Shown piece by piece: positions 17,905-28,100 of a stretch of DNA of 64,000 bases; positions within the stretch are counted from its first letter, which is position 1, and the number at the start of each line of letters is the position of its first letter. This DNA is from Clostridia bacterium. Its GTDB lineage: Bacteria; Bacillota; Clostridia; Oscillospirales; CAG-272. Where the stretch lies: NCBI GenBank assembly GCA_017504405.1, contig JAFVRG010000021.1, positions 25,929 through 89,928 of the forward strand. The letters run 5' to 3'. The notes beneath the pieces are model-generated. The model was not told the origin of the DNA, did no database searches, and was given only the letters and a program-made list of their open reading frames with translations. Position numbers and translations under genes: made by a program.

Positions 17905-17933
17905 GTATAACTTTCCGAAAATCACAGATACTA
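17905..17933 (+). promoter_or_regulatory. Possible sigma-G/sigma-F type promoter of spoVT
   Basis: GTATA (17905-17909) and GATACTA (17927-17933), 17 bases apart, resemble the forespore GNATA and CATNNTA elements about 37 bases ahead of the spoVT ATG. spoVT is forespore-expressed in Bacillus, which makes this plausible, but the -10 match is imperfect. Confidence 0.3.
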
Positions 17934-17969
17934 ACAGTACAATTTTGCAAATCAAGGAGATTTTTATAT

Positions 17970-18527
17970 ATGAAAGCAACAGGAATAGTAAGAAGGATTG
18001 ACGATCTCGGACGAGTAGTTATTCCTAAGGAAATAAGAAGAACAATGAGAATAAGAGAGGGTGACCCTCTCGAAATATACACCGACAGAGAGGGCGAGGT
18101 TATATTTAAAAAATACTCACCGATAGGAGAGCTTCAGTCATTTGCATCGCAGTATGCGGAAACTCTGCAAAAAATATGCTCTATGGCGGTTGTAATATGC
18201 GACAGGGATGCCGTAATTGCGTGCAGTGGTGTACCGAAAAAGGAATACGTAGACCGCTCACTGTCCGAGGAACTCGAATCCATTATAGAGGGCAGAAGTC
18301 TCTATACCCATAAGCACGGGTCGGAGAAAATCTCGGTAATCAGGGACGGTGGCTCGCATTTTGTGAGCTGCGCTATGCCTATAATCGCAGAAGGTGATAT
18401 AATCGGTTGTGTATGCTCCGTTCTTCATCACAGCGAGGATTCAAAGGAATCTAAAATATCGGATGAGCTTGAAATAAAGCTGATACAAACCGCCGCACTC
18501 TTTTTGAGCCGACAGCTCGAGGGATAA
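17970..18527 (+). CDS. spoVT: Stage V sporulation protein T, AbrB-type regulator
   Basis: SpoVT is a forespore transcription factor that tunes sigma-G genes and spore germination traits. Residues 1-50 form the swapped-hairpin AbrB DNA-binding domain (MKATGIVRRIDDLGRVVIPK, IRRTMRIREGDPLEIY), and about 55-180 form the GAF domain that ends in the family's helical tail. The 185-residue length fits SpoVT rather than the shorter AbrB. CAAGGAG lies upstream of the ATG. It is transcribed divergently from the GH2 gene and ends at a shared terminator with mrp. No neighbour explains its ligand, which is unknown in the family. Confidence 0.95.
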   Translation: MKATGIVRRIDDLGRVVIPKEIRRTMRIREGDPLEIYTDREGEVIFKKYSPIGELQSFASQYAETLQKICSMAVVICDRDAVIACSGVPKKEYVDRSLSEELESIIEGRSLYTHKHGSEKISVIRDGGSHFVSCAMPIIAEGDIIGCVCSVLHHSEDSKESKISDELEIKLIQTAALFLSRQLEG

Positions 18528-18540
18528 GGCATAGCAGAAT

Positions 18541-18570
18541 AAAAAAAGAGGACCGCAGTCCTCTTTTTTT
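18541..18570. terminator. Bidirectional terminator between spoVT and mrp
   Basis: AAAAAAAGAGGAC (18541-18553) pairs with GTCCTCTTTTTTT (18558-18570) around a CGCA loop; A and T runs on both sides make it work in both directions. It overlaps the mrp stop codon. Confidence 0.92.
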
Positions 18571-19393
18571 ATACTTTTTCTATTATATCTGCTGCATTTT
18601 CGAGATAATCTCCCTCGAAAAGCTCGATAGCTCCGCTGTCAACGAGCTTTGTAAGGCGGGGGTCAATCGGAATGCGTGCAAGCAGGGGAATACCATACTC
18701 CTCGGCGAGCTTTTCAATATTGCTATCTCCGAATATCTTGTATTCCTTTCCACAATCGGGACATTTGAAATAGCTCATATTCTCAACAAGTCCCAAAACA
18801 TTTATATCCATAAGATTTGCCATCTTTATTGCCTTGGAAACAATCATTGATACCAGCTCCTGAGGGCTGGCAACTATGATAATTCCGTCAAGCGGCAGGC
18901 TCTGGAATACAGTGAGGGGAACGTCGCCCGTTCCGGGAGGCATATCGACAAACATATAGTCAACCTCATTCCATACCACCTCGCTCCAGAACTGCTTTAC
19001 TGTTCCTGCAATAACGGGGCCTCTCCAAACAACAGGCTTTGCCTCCTCCTCAACGAGAAGATTGAGTGACATAACCTCAATTCCCGTCTTGGTTTTTGGG
19101 GGGAACATTCCGTTCTCATCACCGACAACTGACGCAGGCTTTAGTCCAAAGCCTCTCGGAATCGAGGGACCTGTAATATCAGCATCGAGAACAGCGCTCT
19201 GATATCCTCTCCTCTGCATTATGGTAGCGAGCATCGAGGTGACTATTGATTTACCTACTCCGCCCTTTCCGGAAACGATGCCTATAACGTGCTTTACGTT
19301 ACTAAGCGGATTTTGCGGTGCAAGAAACGATGATTTATCCCTTGAAGCGCACTTTTCACTGCATTTACTGCAATCGTGTGAACATTCTGACAT
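18569..19393 (-). CDS. mrp: Mrp/ApbC family iron-sulfur cluster carrier ATPase
   Basis: A MinD-like P-loop ATPase of the Mrp/NBP35 group that carries and delivers Fe-S clusters. It has a short N-terminal Cys-rich head (CSHDCSKCSEKC), the deviant Walker A GKGGVGKS, the DADITGPSIP switch and the C-terminal CPDCGKEY pair that binds a bridging 4Fe-4S cluster in the dimer. The frame opens at a GTG (19423), but the ATG at 19393 has AAAGGAG at good spacing and comes straight after the stop of the P-type ATPase gene, so it gives 274 residues. The Cys-rich head resembles NBP35 more than ApbC of enterobacteria. Confidence 0.93.
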   Translation of the reverse strand: MSECSHDCSKCSEKCASRDKSSFLAPQNPLSNVKHVIGIVSGKGGVGKSIVTSMLATIMQRRGYQSAVLDADITGPSIPRGFGLKPASVVGDENGMFPPKTKTGIEVMSLNLLVEEEAKPVVWRGPVIAGTVKQFWSEVVWNEVDYMFVDMPPGTGDVPLTVFQSLPLDGIIIVASPQELVSMIVSKAIKMANLMDINVLGLVENMSYFKCPDCGKEYKIFGDSNIEKLAEEYGIPLLARIPIDPRLTKLVDSGAIELFEGDYLENAADIIEKV

Positions 19394-19394
19394 T

Positions 19395-22052
19395 TTATAT
19401 ATCTCCTTTGATTTTTTCTGCACTGCTCTCTCGCATGTAGCAGATAATTGTTGTTATTAAATATACACTGAGCGGTATGAGCGCAATCAATGTGCTGTTG
19501 CTGTATTCGAGTATTCCGAGTGCCTCCCTGATAACAGGCAACGAGCCGCAGAGTAGCACTAAAAGTATGCCCGAAAACAAATAAACTACAGTAACTCTCG
19601 TCCACATAGAGCGTGAAGAGGCGGCAAGAGCTATCGGCGACAGAAGTATAAATGAAATAAATACTACCGAAGAAAGCAACGCCTTATCTATTCCGATTAA
19701 AGAATATTTGGAAAGCACCGATATTAAAATAACCGTCAGAGCAAAGGCGTAAGATGGCAGACACGCTGCACTCGATACGTATCGGTAGAGTCGCATAGAA
19801 AAGCCCTTAGTGCTTGCGTTGCCCGCCCGTCTGCATGAAAGGGCTACGCATATTATGCCGACGAGGTCGGAATAGAGGCTGACCGAGAGTAGCTGAGTGG
19901 GCGTAAACACCGCCTCGCCGAACAGTGACATTACAAAAATAACCAATGCCCTGCTCATGAATACACCGACTAAATATTTTACAACTGTTTCAAGCTGTAT
20001 GTATATTCTGCGTGAGGTATTAACCAAATCCACCGTGCACAGGGCTCCGCCCGATAATGCATCTGAGGACTCGGAAATAGCTCCGCATTTGATTTTTTCT
20101 CCGTCAAAACGCCTGTCCTCCGATTCCGTGCTTTCATAACAAACCTCGTAATCGTCGAGGGTCGTAACAAGAGTATCTGCATAAGAGGTAAGCGGAAAAT
20201 CAGACATCTTATCAGTGTAAAGGCATACATTATAGCCCGTAGCCTTAAATGCACGTATCAGCTCGGTTTTCTGCTTTTCCGACAAATCAACGAAGAAATC
20301 ATAGGTTTCAGAGGCGGAAAGCACGTCAACGCCGCTTGCAAGCTGTGCGCCCGTGCAGAAGCGGGTACCCTCGAGCGACGGACAGGTCGCTTTGAGCTCC
20401 CTTATCATATATTTTGCTTTACCTGCTAAAATAACCGGGCGAAGGTGCTGCTCAATACAGCGTTCAAAAAAGCTGTTGGCATCAGGGCTGAGCTTGCGCT
20501 TATACGCAACCATTCCGTAAAACTGCAAGGAATCTATCGGAAAATTATTAGCCGCAATTTCCTCATCGGTATATATTCTGCGTGCGTAAGCAGAAAGCTC
20601 ATAGCCCGCAGCTAAAAATCTGCCTGCAACGGTGCGCAATTCGCTCTTATAGGCGTTATCGAGATTTCTCGGACGTTTTCCGCATATAACCGTATCCGAG
20701 CGGTTGAGAATACTCTCAAAATCCGAGCGGATAAAGCCAAATCTCTCGCTACCTACCAAAACAGAAACGTCATAGGGTGTGTCAAAGCTTGCACTCTGCT
20801 TGTACGCAAGCCTGAAACGGCTCCCCCCCGCCTTTTCAGTTGAAAAAGCAGTTATAGCCTGTGAGTATGCGACCGACGGTGTAGAATTACCTCTCTTGCC
20901 GTGAGGATTAAATGAGGAAACGCCCTCCGCAACTGTAAGACACCTCAAAAAGAGTGCGGCATCAGGATTGTCAACCGTTTCCCGTGCATCGTAAACCTCG
21001 CCTGAGCAGGAAAATCCGACAACCTCATACTCATCATCGCAAAACAGCTCGTCCGCATTTATCAGCAGTAAATCTGTTTTTGACATTCTGTCCATTGAGG
21101 CGGGATTGGTTATTATGCACCTATTATTTCCACCCTTTTTCCTCATTCCGTGCAGTCTGGCTGCGATTATGGCACGAACGAACACAAAGGAAAACTGAGC
21201 CAAAATTCCCGAACAAAGAATTACAGAGCCAAAAACAGCTTCTATGAGCGACGGGGTAGAAAATTTGTAGACAAACGCCATTATTATTGAAACAAGCGAC
21301 ACGGCGAAGCTGACTGCAAATACGGCAGAGGAAATGCTGTCAACGGTTTTGAGACAGGCTAAATCGTCAAGCTTATATCCCTTTTCAATTTTTCCGCCAC
21401 GGGAAATCTCGCACTCATCACCCGTTCCCGCAACGATTGCCATACACTCACCCGATTTAACGATTGAGGATGCAAATACCATATTGTTTGCATCGCTGAT
21501 ACTCAGCTGCTCGTTGAGCGCCTTCTTTTTGTGCATATATCGGTAGCCCGTTACCTCGCTGTCGAGAACAAAAATCTGTCCCGAAACAACAACGCAGTCG
21601 GCGGGTGCTATATCTCCCTCGCACAGGATAATCAAATCTCCCCTGACTATGCAGTCGGCACGAACCACCTGATGCTTGCCATCCCGTATTACCTTTACCA
21701 TCGATACTCCGTGAATTATCGAATCCCGTATCACCTTATCCGATATTGCGTAGGTAATTGCGGCGGCTATAAAAAACAGTACCAAAAGAACAGCAGCCGA
21801 CACCGATAAATATCTATCGGGAGAAAATACGGCGTAGAGGATTGCGGATATAAGCATGGTGAAAAAGGAGAAGCCGTACATTATATCATGCAAAACTCTC
21901 CGTTTATTATCCGAAAACGCAATATAAACGCTCTTTCTTCCGTTCCTTTTTAACCGTCGCCGTGCCTCTGCAGCGGATAGTCCCCTCTCCGCAGAGGTGT
22001 CGAATTCACGTTCGACGTCAGCCACGGTTCTGTCGTAATATCTGTTCTCCAT
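19395..22052 (-). CDS. Degenerate P-type ATPase homologue, probably a pseudoenzyme
   Basis: The 885-residue protein keeps the whole P-type ATPase architecture: N-terminal cation-ATPase domain (RGLSAAEARRRLKRNG), helices near 58-105, an actuator-like domain with VRGDLIILCEGDIAPADC, two more helices (240-300), a large cytoplasmic part and about six C-terminal helices. The catalytic motifs are gone: TGES is TGYR (168-171), the DKTGT loop is INADELF (331-337) with Asn where the phosphorylated Asp belongs, and the GDGVND hinge is TDKMSDFP (613-620). There is no internal stop. It cannot pump by the known cycle; a sensor, scaffold or regulatory role is inference. It is joined by TGATATG to clpE-like upstream and to mrp downstream. 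Confidence 0.8.
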   Translation of the reverse strand: MENRYYDRTVADVEREFDTSAERGLSAAEARRRLKRNGRKSVYIAFSDNKRRVLHDIMYGFSFFTMLISAILYAVFSPDRYLSVSAAVLLVLFFIAAAITYAISDKVIRDSIIHGVSMVKVIRDGKHQVVRADCIVRGDLIILCEGDIAPADCVVVSGQIFVLDSEVTGYRYMHKKKALNEQLSISDANNMVFASSIVKSGECMAIVAGTGDECEISRGGKIEKGYKLDDLACLKTVDSISSAVFAVSFAVSLVSIIMAFVYKFSTPSLIEAVFGSVILCSGILAQFSFVFVRAIIAARLHGMRKKGGNNRCIITNPASMDRMSKTDLLLINADELFCDDEYEVVGFSCSGEVYDARETVDNPDAALFLRCLTVAEGVSSFNPHGKRGNSTPSVAYSQAITAFSTEKAGGSRFRLAYKQSASFDTPYDVSVLVGSERFGFIRSDFESILNRSDTVICGKRPRNLDNAYKSELRTVAGRFLAAGYELSAYARRIYTDEEIAANNFPIDSLQFYGMVAYKRKLSPDANSFFERCIEQHLRPVILAGKAKYMIRELKATCPSLEGTRFCTGAQLASGVDVLSASETYDFFVDLSEKQKTELIRAFKATGYNVCLYTDKMSDFPLTSYADTLVTTLDDYEVCYESTESEDRRFDGEKIKCGAISESSDALSGGALCTVDLVNTSRRIYIQLETVVKYLVGVFMSRALVIFVMSLFGEAVFTPTQLLSVSLYSDLVGIICVALSCRRAGNASTKGFSMRLYRYVSSAACLPSYAFALTVILISVLSKYSLIGIDKALLSSVVFISFILLSPIALAASSRSMWTRVTVVYLFSGILLVLLCGSLPVIREALGILEYSNSTLIALIPLSVYLITTIICYMRESSAEKIKGDI

Positions 22053-22053
22053 A

Positions 22054-24393
22054 TCAAATTACCGCTACCGAAAATTCACCGTTCTTGACGGAGATTGAAA
22101 CGTCGGTAACGCCTGTTTTATAGTTAGCTATTATCTTATCCGCTATTTCGTCCTCTATTTTGCTCTGAATATAACGGCGCATATTTCTCGCTCCGAATTT
22201 TTCGGAATAGGACTCCTCTGCAACCTTACGCTTAACCTCGGGGGTGTATCTCATCCTTATTCCGGAGCTTTCGAGAGAAAGTGAGAGCTCGCCGAGCATT
22301 TTTTCGGCTATGCCTACAAAATTCTCTCTCGTCAGGGCGTTGAATATTACCGTTTCGTCTATTCGATTTACAAACTCAGGCTTTAAGAATTTGGAAATAG
22401 CCTTATCTACTCTTTCCTTGACCTGTTCGTTAGTCGTAGTCGAAAATCCCGCAACGGACGAGCTCTTGCCTGAGCCCGCATTGGTAGTCATAATTATTAC
22501 GGTGTTTTCAAAATTAACCGTTCTGCCCTTTCCGTCCGTCATTCTTCCGTCATCGAGAACCTGTAAAAGGATGTCTAAAACGTCGGGATGAGCCTTATCT
22601 ATCTCATCAAACAAAACTATCGAATAGGGGTGACGGCGCACCTTTTCGGTGAGCTGACCGCCCTCGTCATATCCGACGTATCCCGGTGCCGAGCCTGTGA
22701 ATTTAGAGGTATTCCACCTGTCGGCATACTCACTCATATCAATTCGGATTATATTGTCGGGAGTATGGAACAGCTCATCCGCAAGCGCCTTAACAAGCTC
22801 GGTTTTTCCGACGCCCGTAGGCCCTGCAAAGAGGAAGGATACAGGCTTTTTCGCATAGGAAACACCCGCCCTCTTTCTCCTGATAGCACGGCACACGCTC
22901 TTAATCGCCTCATCCTGACCTACCACACGCTTTGAAAGCTTTTCTTCAAGGGTTGTGAGCCTCTCAAATTCATTTTGTGTAATAGAGGTAGCAGGCACAC
23001 CCGTCCAGACCTCGATAACTCTCGCAAGGTCAGCGGTATCAAGGGCAAGAGCTGCACAGTCTGCCTCGAGCTTTTGGAGCTTATCAAGAAGCTGTAATTC
23101 CCTGACCTTTATATCGGCAAGAAGCTTGTATTTCTCCTCGTTGTCATCAGGCAGCGCCTCTGCCTTTGATTTTTCCTCACCGAGAAGCGCCATTTCGCTA
23201 TCCGCTTTTTTCTTCTCGGATATACAATCGGAATGTATCGCCTTATAGGACAGAGCCTCATCTATGAGGTCGATAGCCTTATCGGGCAAGAATCTATCGG
23301 TAATATAACGCTCGGAAAGCTCTACAGCCCTCGCAATGATATTGTCCGAAAGGTGTACTCCGTGATAGTTCTCGTAATACTTTTTGATATTGGCGAGCAT
23401 CTTTATGCTATCCTCAATTGAGGGCTCATTGACCATTACAGGCTGGAATCTGCGCTCCAATGCTCCGTCCTTCTCAATATATCTGCGATATTCGTCGAGC
23501 GTCGTTGCACCTATAACCTGAATTTCGCCTCTTGAAAGCGCAGGCTTTATCATATTAGCGGCATCCATTGAGCCCTCGCTGTTTCCGCCAGCACCTATTA
23601 TATTGTGAACCTCATCAATTACAAGAATTGCGTTTCCGTGGTCCTTGATTTCCGAAATAAGTCCAGTGAAACGCTTCTCAAACTGACCTCTGTACTGCGT
23701 TCCCGCTATCATTGAGGGCAAATCAAGCTGGAAAACCTCCTTCTCCCTCAGAGCATACGGAACGTTACCGTCAGCAATTCTCTGCGCCAACGCCTCCGCA
23801 ATTGCAGTCTTTCCAACTCCGGGCTCTCCTATGAGGCAAGGGTTGTTCTTCTGACGGCGGCACAGTATCTGAATTACACGCTCAAGCTCGTTATCTCTGC
23901 CGATTATCCTGTCAAGCTTGCCATTCACAGCCTTTTCTGTCAGGTTAGAGGCGAACATTGGCAAGAATTTATATTTACTCTTTTTGTTCTGGGGGCGCTC
24001 GTCGGATTTTTCACGCTTCTCATCGCCGCCCCCCGCACGGATGATATTGGCAAAAAGATTGGGGAAAAAGGAGCTGTCAAAGGGAAATCCCTGCCCATTC
24101 TGAGGGGCGGGCTCGTTTTTATCCTCGCTTTCGGATTTCACGACGGCAGTCATATCGGGCATATCTGCACCGTCACCCATTTCTGCCAAAGCATCCTCGC
24201 AGCCTGCGAGAGCCTCGTCAAGCTCATCCTCCTGCATACCGAGCTGGGAAAGCATCTCCTCCACGGGCTTCATTCCCAATTCCTTTGCACATATGAGGCA
24301 ATACCCCTCATTTTTCATAACACCGTTTTCAAGACGGCTGACATAAACCGATGCCATTCTTTTGTGGCATCTACAACATTTCTTAAAATTCAT
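22054..24393 (-). CDS. Clp protease ATP-binding subunit, ClpE type with N-terminal zinc finger
   Basis: A class I Hsp100 AAA+ unfoldase of 779 residues that would feed substrates to ClpP (encoded at 55126). The N-terminus has a zinc finger (CCRCHKRM, then YCLICAKEL, two CxxC pairs) as in ClpE, followed by an acidic linker instead of the double Clp-N repeat of ClpC. The first AAA domain has Walker A GEPGVGKT and DEVHN, a middle coiled-coil segment (about 400-470) follows, and the second has GPTGVGKT and DEIDKAHPD. It is not beside ctsR or mcsAB. It heads a short string with the degenerate P-type ATPase and mrp. A ClpC-like role is the main alternative. Confidence 0.88.
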   Translation of the reverse strand: MNFKKCCRCHKRMASVYVSRLENGVMKNEGYCLICAKELGMKPVEEMLSQLGMQEDELDEALAGCEDALAEMGDGADMPDMTAVVKSESEDKNEPAPQNGQGFPFDSSFFPNLFANIIRAGGGDEKREKSDERPQNKKSKYKFLPMFASNLTEKAVNGKLDRIIGRDNELERVIQILCRRQKNNPCLIGEPGVGKTAIAEALAQRIADGNVPYALREKEVFQLDLPSMIAGTQYRGQFEKRFTGLISEIKDHGNAILVIDEVHNIIGAGGNSEGSMDAANMIKPALSRGEIQVIGATTLDEYRRYIEKDGALERRFQPVMVNEPSIEDSIKMLANIKKYYENYHGVHLSDNIIARAVELSERYITDRFLPDKAIDLIDEALSYKAIHSDCISEKKKADSEMALLGEEKSKAEALPDDNEEKYKLLADIKVRELQLLDKLQKLEADCAALALDTADLARVIEVWTGVPATSITQNEFERLTTLEEKLSKRVVGQDEAIKSVCRAIRRKRAGVSYAKKPVSFLFAGPTGVGKTELVKALADELFHTPDNIIRIDMSEYADRWNTSKFTGSAPGYVGYDEGGQLTEKVRRHPYSIVLFDEIDKAHPDVLDILLQVLDDGRMTDGKGRTVNFENTVIIMTTNAGSGKSSSVAGFSTTTNEQVKERVDKAISKFLKPEFVNRIDETVIFNALTRENFVGIAEKMLGELSLSLESSGIRMRYTPEVKRKVAEESYSEKFGARNMRRYIQSKIEDEIADKIIANYKTGVTDVSISVKNGEFSVAVI

Positions 24394-24419
24394 TCGATTG
24401 ACCTCAAAATTGTATTTGC

Positions 24420-25115
24420 TTATATAAACAGATTTATCGGACTAATCCGCAAAAAGAAGCGGATAATCACGGTATTTTCAATTGTAAAACCAGAAAACAG
24501 TTCTACGTTTCCTGTCCCAAGAGCGGCTCCGCCGTATCCAAGCGCATACGCCGCTATAAGACCGAAGAAATACGCCGCCACTACTCCGAATACTGCACCG
24601 CCTATTTTGTTAATGCTATCGAGAATTCTTGCCTTGAAAATCCCCTCGATTATCTTTTCAAGAATGACAAGCGCTATTCTCGCCAGAATGTATAGAATGA
24701 TACCGGCAAGTATTGCTGAGAGGAAATTGGCGATAAACATAGTAATAGAGGTAACAAACTCGATTATAGCATTTTCCGTATTCTGCATTGCGCTTTCTGC
24801 CGCCGTATCAATATCAAAATTACACAGCGACGCAATTTTATAGAAAAACTCGGGAATTGAGGACGTCAGCGCCTCGGCGTTTGCCGCCGAGCCCCCTGTT
24901 GCCTCAATGACCTTCTCCTCTACTTTAACACGCACAAACGGCTCAACAAAGCGCCGGCACAGCCAATCTCCGAGCCTTGCGTAATTGAGATAGGCTATCA
25001 AAAACGCATAAATGCGCTTTGGGCGGAATGCCGCCTTAATCATACCTGATTTTATGCCACGCACTATGAACAGTATAACAATTGCCAACAGTATTAAATC
25101 AAAAATGAAAGTCAC
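24420..25115 (-). CDS. CvpA family membrane protein
   Basis: CvpA-domain proteins are small polytopic membrane proteins; in Enterobacteriaceae one is needed for colicin V production, but the general function is unknown. The 231 residues show a first helix (FIFDLILLAIVILFIVRGIKSG), a basic loop, a soluble part with predicted helices (about 65-115), then three more hydrophobic stretches, the family layout. The start is a GTG at 25115 that follows AAAGGAGG by seven bases, so the non-ATG start is well supported. It sits between dnaE and the ClpE-like gene in the same direction. Function cannot be given from sequence. Confidence 0.75.
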   Translation of the reverse strand: MTFIFDLILLAIVILFIVRGIKSGMIKAAFRPKRIYAFLIAYLNYARLGDWLCRRFVEPFVRVKVEEKVIEATGGSAANAEALTSSIPEFFYKIASLCNFDIDTAAESAMQNTENAIIEFVTSITMFIANFLSAILAGIILYILARIALVILEKIIEGIFKARILDSINKIGGAVFGVVAAYFFGLIAAYALGYGGAALGTGNVELFSGFTIENTVIIRFFLRISPINLFI

Positions 25116-25131
25116 AGTCTACCTCCTTTCA

Positions 25132-28100
25132 CTACTCCCGAACCGCAACGTTCTTTTCGCCCGCTATGCTATGCAGGGCTCTCCTTGTTTCTTCGTCAAG
25201 CGATATTTTATATCCCTTTGCGTTATAATACTTCTTTTCCTTTAAAGAGAAAAATACAAGCTCGCTCTCCCCCTTATTAGTCGAGGCAAGCTCTAACACA
25301 GCACGGCAAACGGAATCGTTCATTTCTCCGACCCGTACGTAGACGGTTGCCTGAGTCCTCTCTACCTTTGCTGTCCCGTTCTCGGCAAGAGGCTCGGCGA
25401 AGGATAGAAGCAGCTTCGGTGCCTCATCCTCACGCAGAGATACGTTGCCCTTTATATGCACGGCGTTTCCGACGCTTAAAAGTGAGGAATATTTCTCAAA
25501 TTGCTTCGGGAAAACGACTACCTCAATGTCGGCATACCTGTCCTCAACGGTTACAAACATCATATCTGCGCCGCCACGTGTTTCCTTGACGGTTTTTGAC
25601 GTTACAATTCCGACAATGCTCACAAAATCCTTATCGTTAAAGGTTATTGCATCGGTATCGTTATCAGTGTCCGACGTGCTTACTATATCGGAAATTTTCG
25701 TATACTTAATTTTGCCGATGCTACCTGAAAAGCCATCGAGCAGATGCCCGGAAAAGTACATGCCGGAGCTTTCCTTTTCGAGGCGCATAAGGACTGTAAA
25801 GGGAAATTCGGGTATATCCGGATAGGAAAACGCTGTTTCCTCGATAGCACCGTCGGCAAACGAGAATATATCCATCTGTCCGCCGATAGCGTTTCTGCTT
25901 TTCTCAGCCTTTTGTGATATTATAACCTCAAAAGAGGACAAAAGTCTGCTCCTGTAAACCCCCAGCGAATCAAATGCTCCGCTCTTTATGAGAGACTCGA
26001 CCTGGCGTTTATTAAGCTCAGAGCCCGACATACGAGAAACGAAGTCCTCAAAGCTCTCAAACGGGCGGTCACTGCGCTTCGCAATTACAGCGTCAAGGAA
26101 CTGCCTGCCAACGTTTTTGAGAGCAAACAGACCAAACCTTATTTTATTTTGTCCGCAAACCGTGAAATCTACTCCGCTCTCGTTAATATCGGGCGGAAGA
26201 ACCTGTATTCCAAGGCGTGTACACTCTGCTATATACTCCTGTATTTTAACCGTATCGCCGAGCACGCTGGTGAGAAGCGCCGACATATATTCGCACGGAT
26301 AATGTGCCTTGAGATATGCGGTGCGGTAAGAAACGGTTGCGTACGCCGCCGCATGCGATTTGTTGAATGCGTAATTTGCAAAGCTCACCATATCGTCAAA
26401 TATTTTGTTTGCTACGTCGGAGGATATTCCCCTTTGAGCCGAGCCCTTGACGAAATCGTCTCGCTCACGAAGCATTACGTCGTGCTTCTTTTTAGCCATA
26501 GCACGCCTGACAAGGTCCGCTCTGGCAAAGGAATATCCTGCGAGCAGACGGAATATCTCCATAACCTGCTCCTGATATACTATACAGCCGTAGGTTACGT
26601 CAAGCACCCGTGAAAGGAGGGGTGTATCGTACTCAACCCTCTCCTCGCCGTGCCTTCTCGCAATATAGGTCGGAATATTATCCATAGGACCCGGACGGTA
26701 AAGGGCGATTGCCGCTATTACATCCTCAAGCCTCTCAGGCTTCAGCCTCGTCAGCATCTTTGTCATTCCGCCCTTTTCAAGCTGGAAAATACCCGAGGTG
26801 TAGCCTAAGGACAAAAGCTCAAAGCTCTTTTTATCGTCCATGGGTATTTTTTCTATGTCAAAATCGGGGGATTTTTTCTTTATTGCCCTTACGGCATCAT
26901 CAATTATCGTGAGGTTTCGCAGAGCGAGAAAATCAAACTTAACGAGTCCAAGGTCCGCATCGGTATTCATATCGTACTGTGTGACGATATTATCACCGTT
27001 GAGAGATACGGGAACATAATGCTCGGTAGGCATTTCGGTTATAACAACACCAGCCGCATGAGTTGATGCGTTTCTCGGCATTCCCTCGAGCTTTTTGGCG
27101 GTATCAATCAGCTTTTTAACCTTTTCATCCGAATCGTAAAGCGCCTTCAGCTCCTTGTTTTTAAGAGCATCGTCAAGAGTTGCGTGCGGATCCTGAACTA
27201 TCATTTTCGCAACCCTGTCAACGTCAGCGTACGGCATTCCCATTGCTCTGCCAACGTCACGGACCGCCGCACGAGCGGCAAGCGTACCGAAGGTCACAAT
27301 CTGCGCAACGTGATCCTCACCGTATCTGCGTTTAACGTACTCTATGACCTCATCTCTGCGGTTAAAGCAGAAATCAATATCAAAATCGGGGAGCGTTACT
27401 CTCTCGGGATTTAAAAATCTCTCAAAGAGCAAGTCATATTTTATCGAATCAATATCGGTAATTCCCACGCAAAAGGCAACGAGGCTTCCTGCGCCCGAGC
27501 CACGTCCCGGGCCGACGGGGATGCCGTTTTCCTTGGCAAAGCCGACGAAATCCCTGACTATCAGAAAATAGTCGTTAAAGCCCATGCTGTCAATTACTGA
27601 AAGCTCGTAATTGAGCCTGTCAATATACTCCGATTCGGTGTGATTTATAAGGTCAACAAGCCCCTTTTGCTTCTTGATTTCAAATCCCTCAAAGGTCTTT
27701 TTGCGCAGATAATCCACGCATTTCTCACCGTTTGGGCATTTAAATTCGGGCAGATGAGTTTTTCCGAAATCAAATTCAAAATTACATTTATCTGCAATTT
27801 TTACGGTGTTCTCGCAAGCATTCGGGTATGCCTTGAACAGCTCCTGAATCTCCGAGCTTGACTTGTAATAATATTCGCTACCCGTAAATGAGAACGCATT
27901 TTCATCATCAAGGTTACTGTTCGTCTGTATACAAAGAAGAACCTGATGTATTTCTGCATCCGAGCGATTTACATAATGCACGTCGTTGGTGGCAACGAGC
28001 GGTATATCCGTTCTTTTTGAAAGCTCAAGCAGCGCCGAATTCACGGTTTTTTCCGAATCAAGACCGTGATTTTGTACCTCAAGATAATAGTCGTCCCCAA

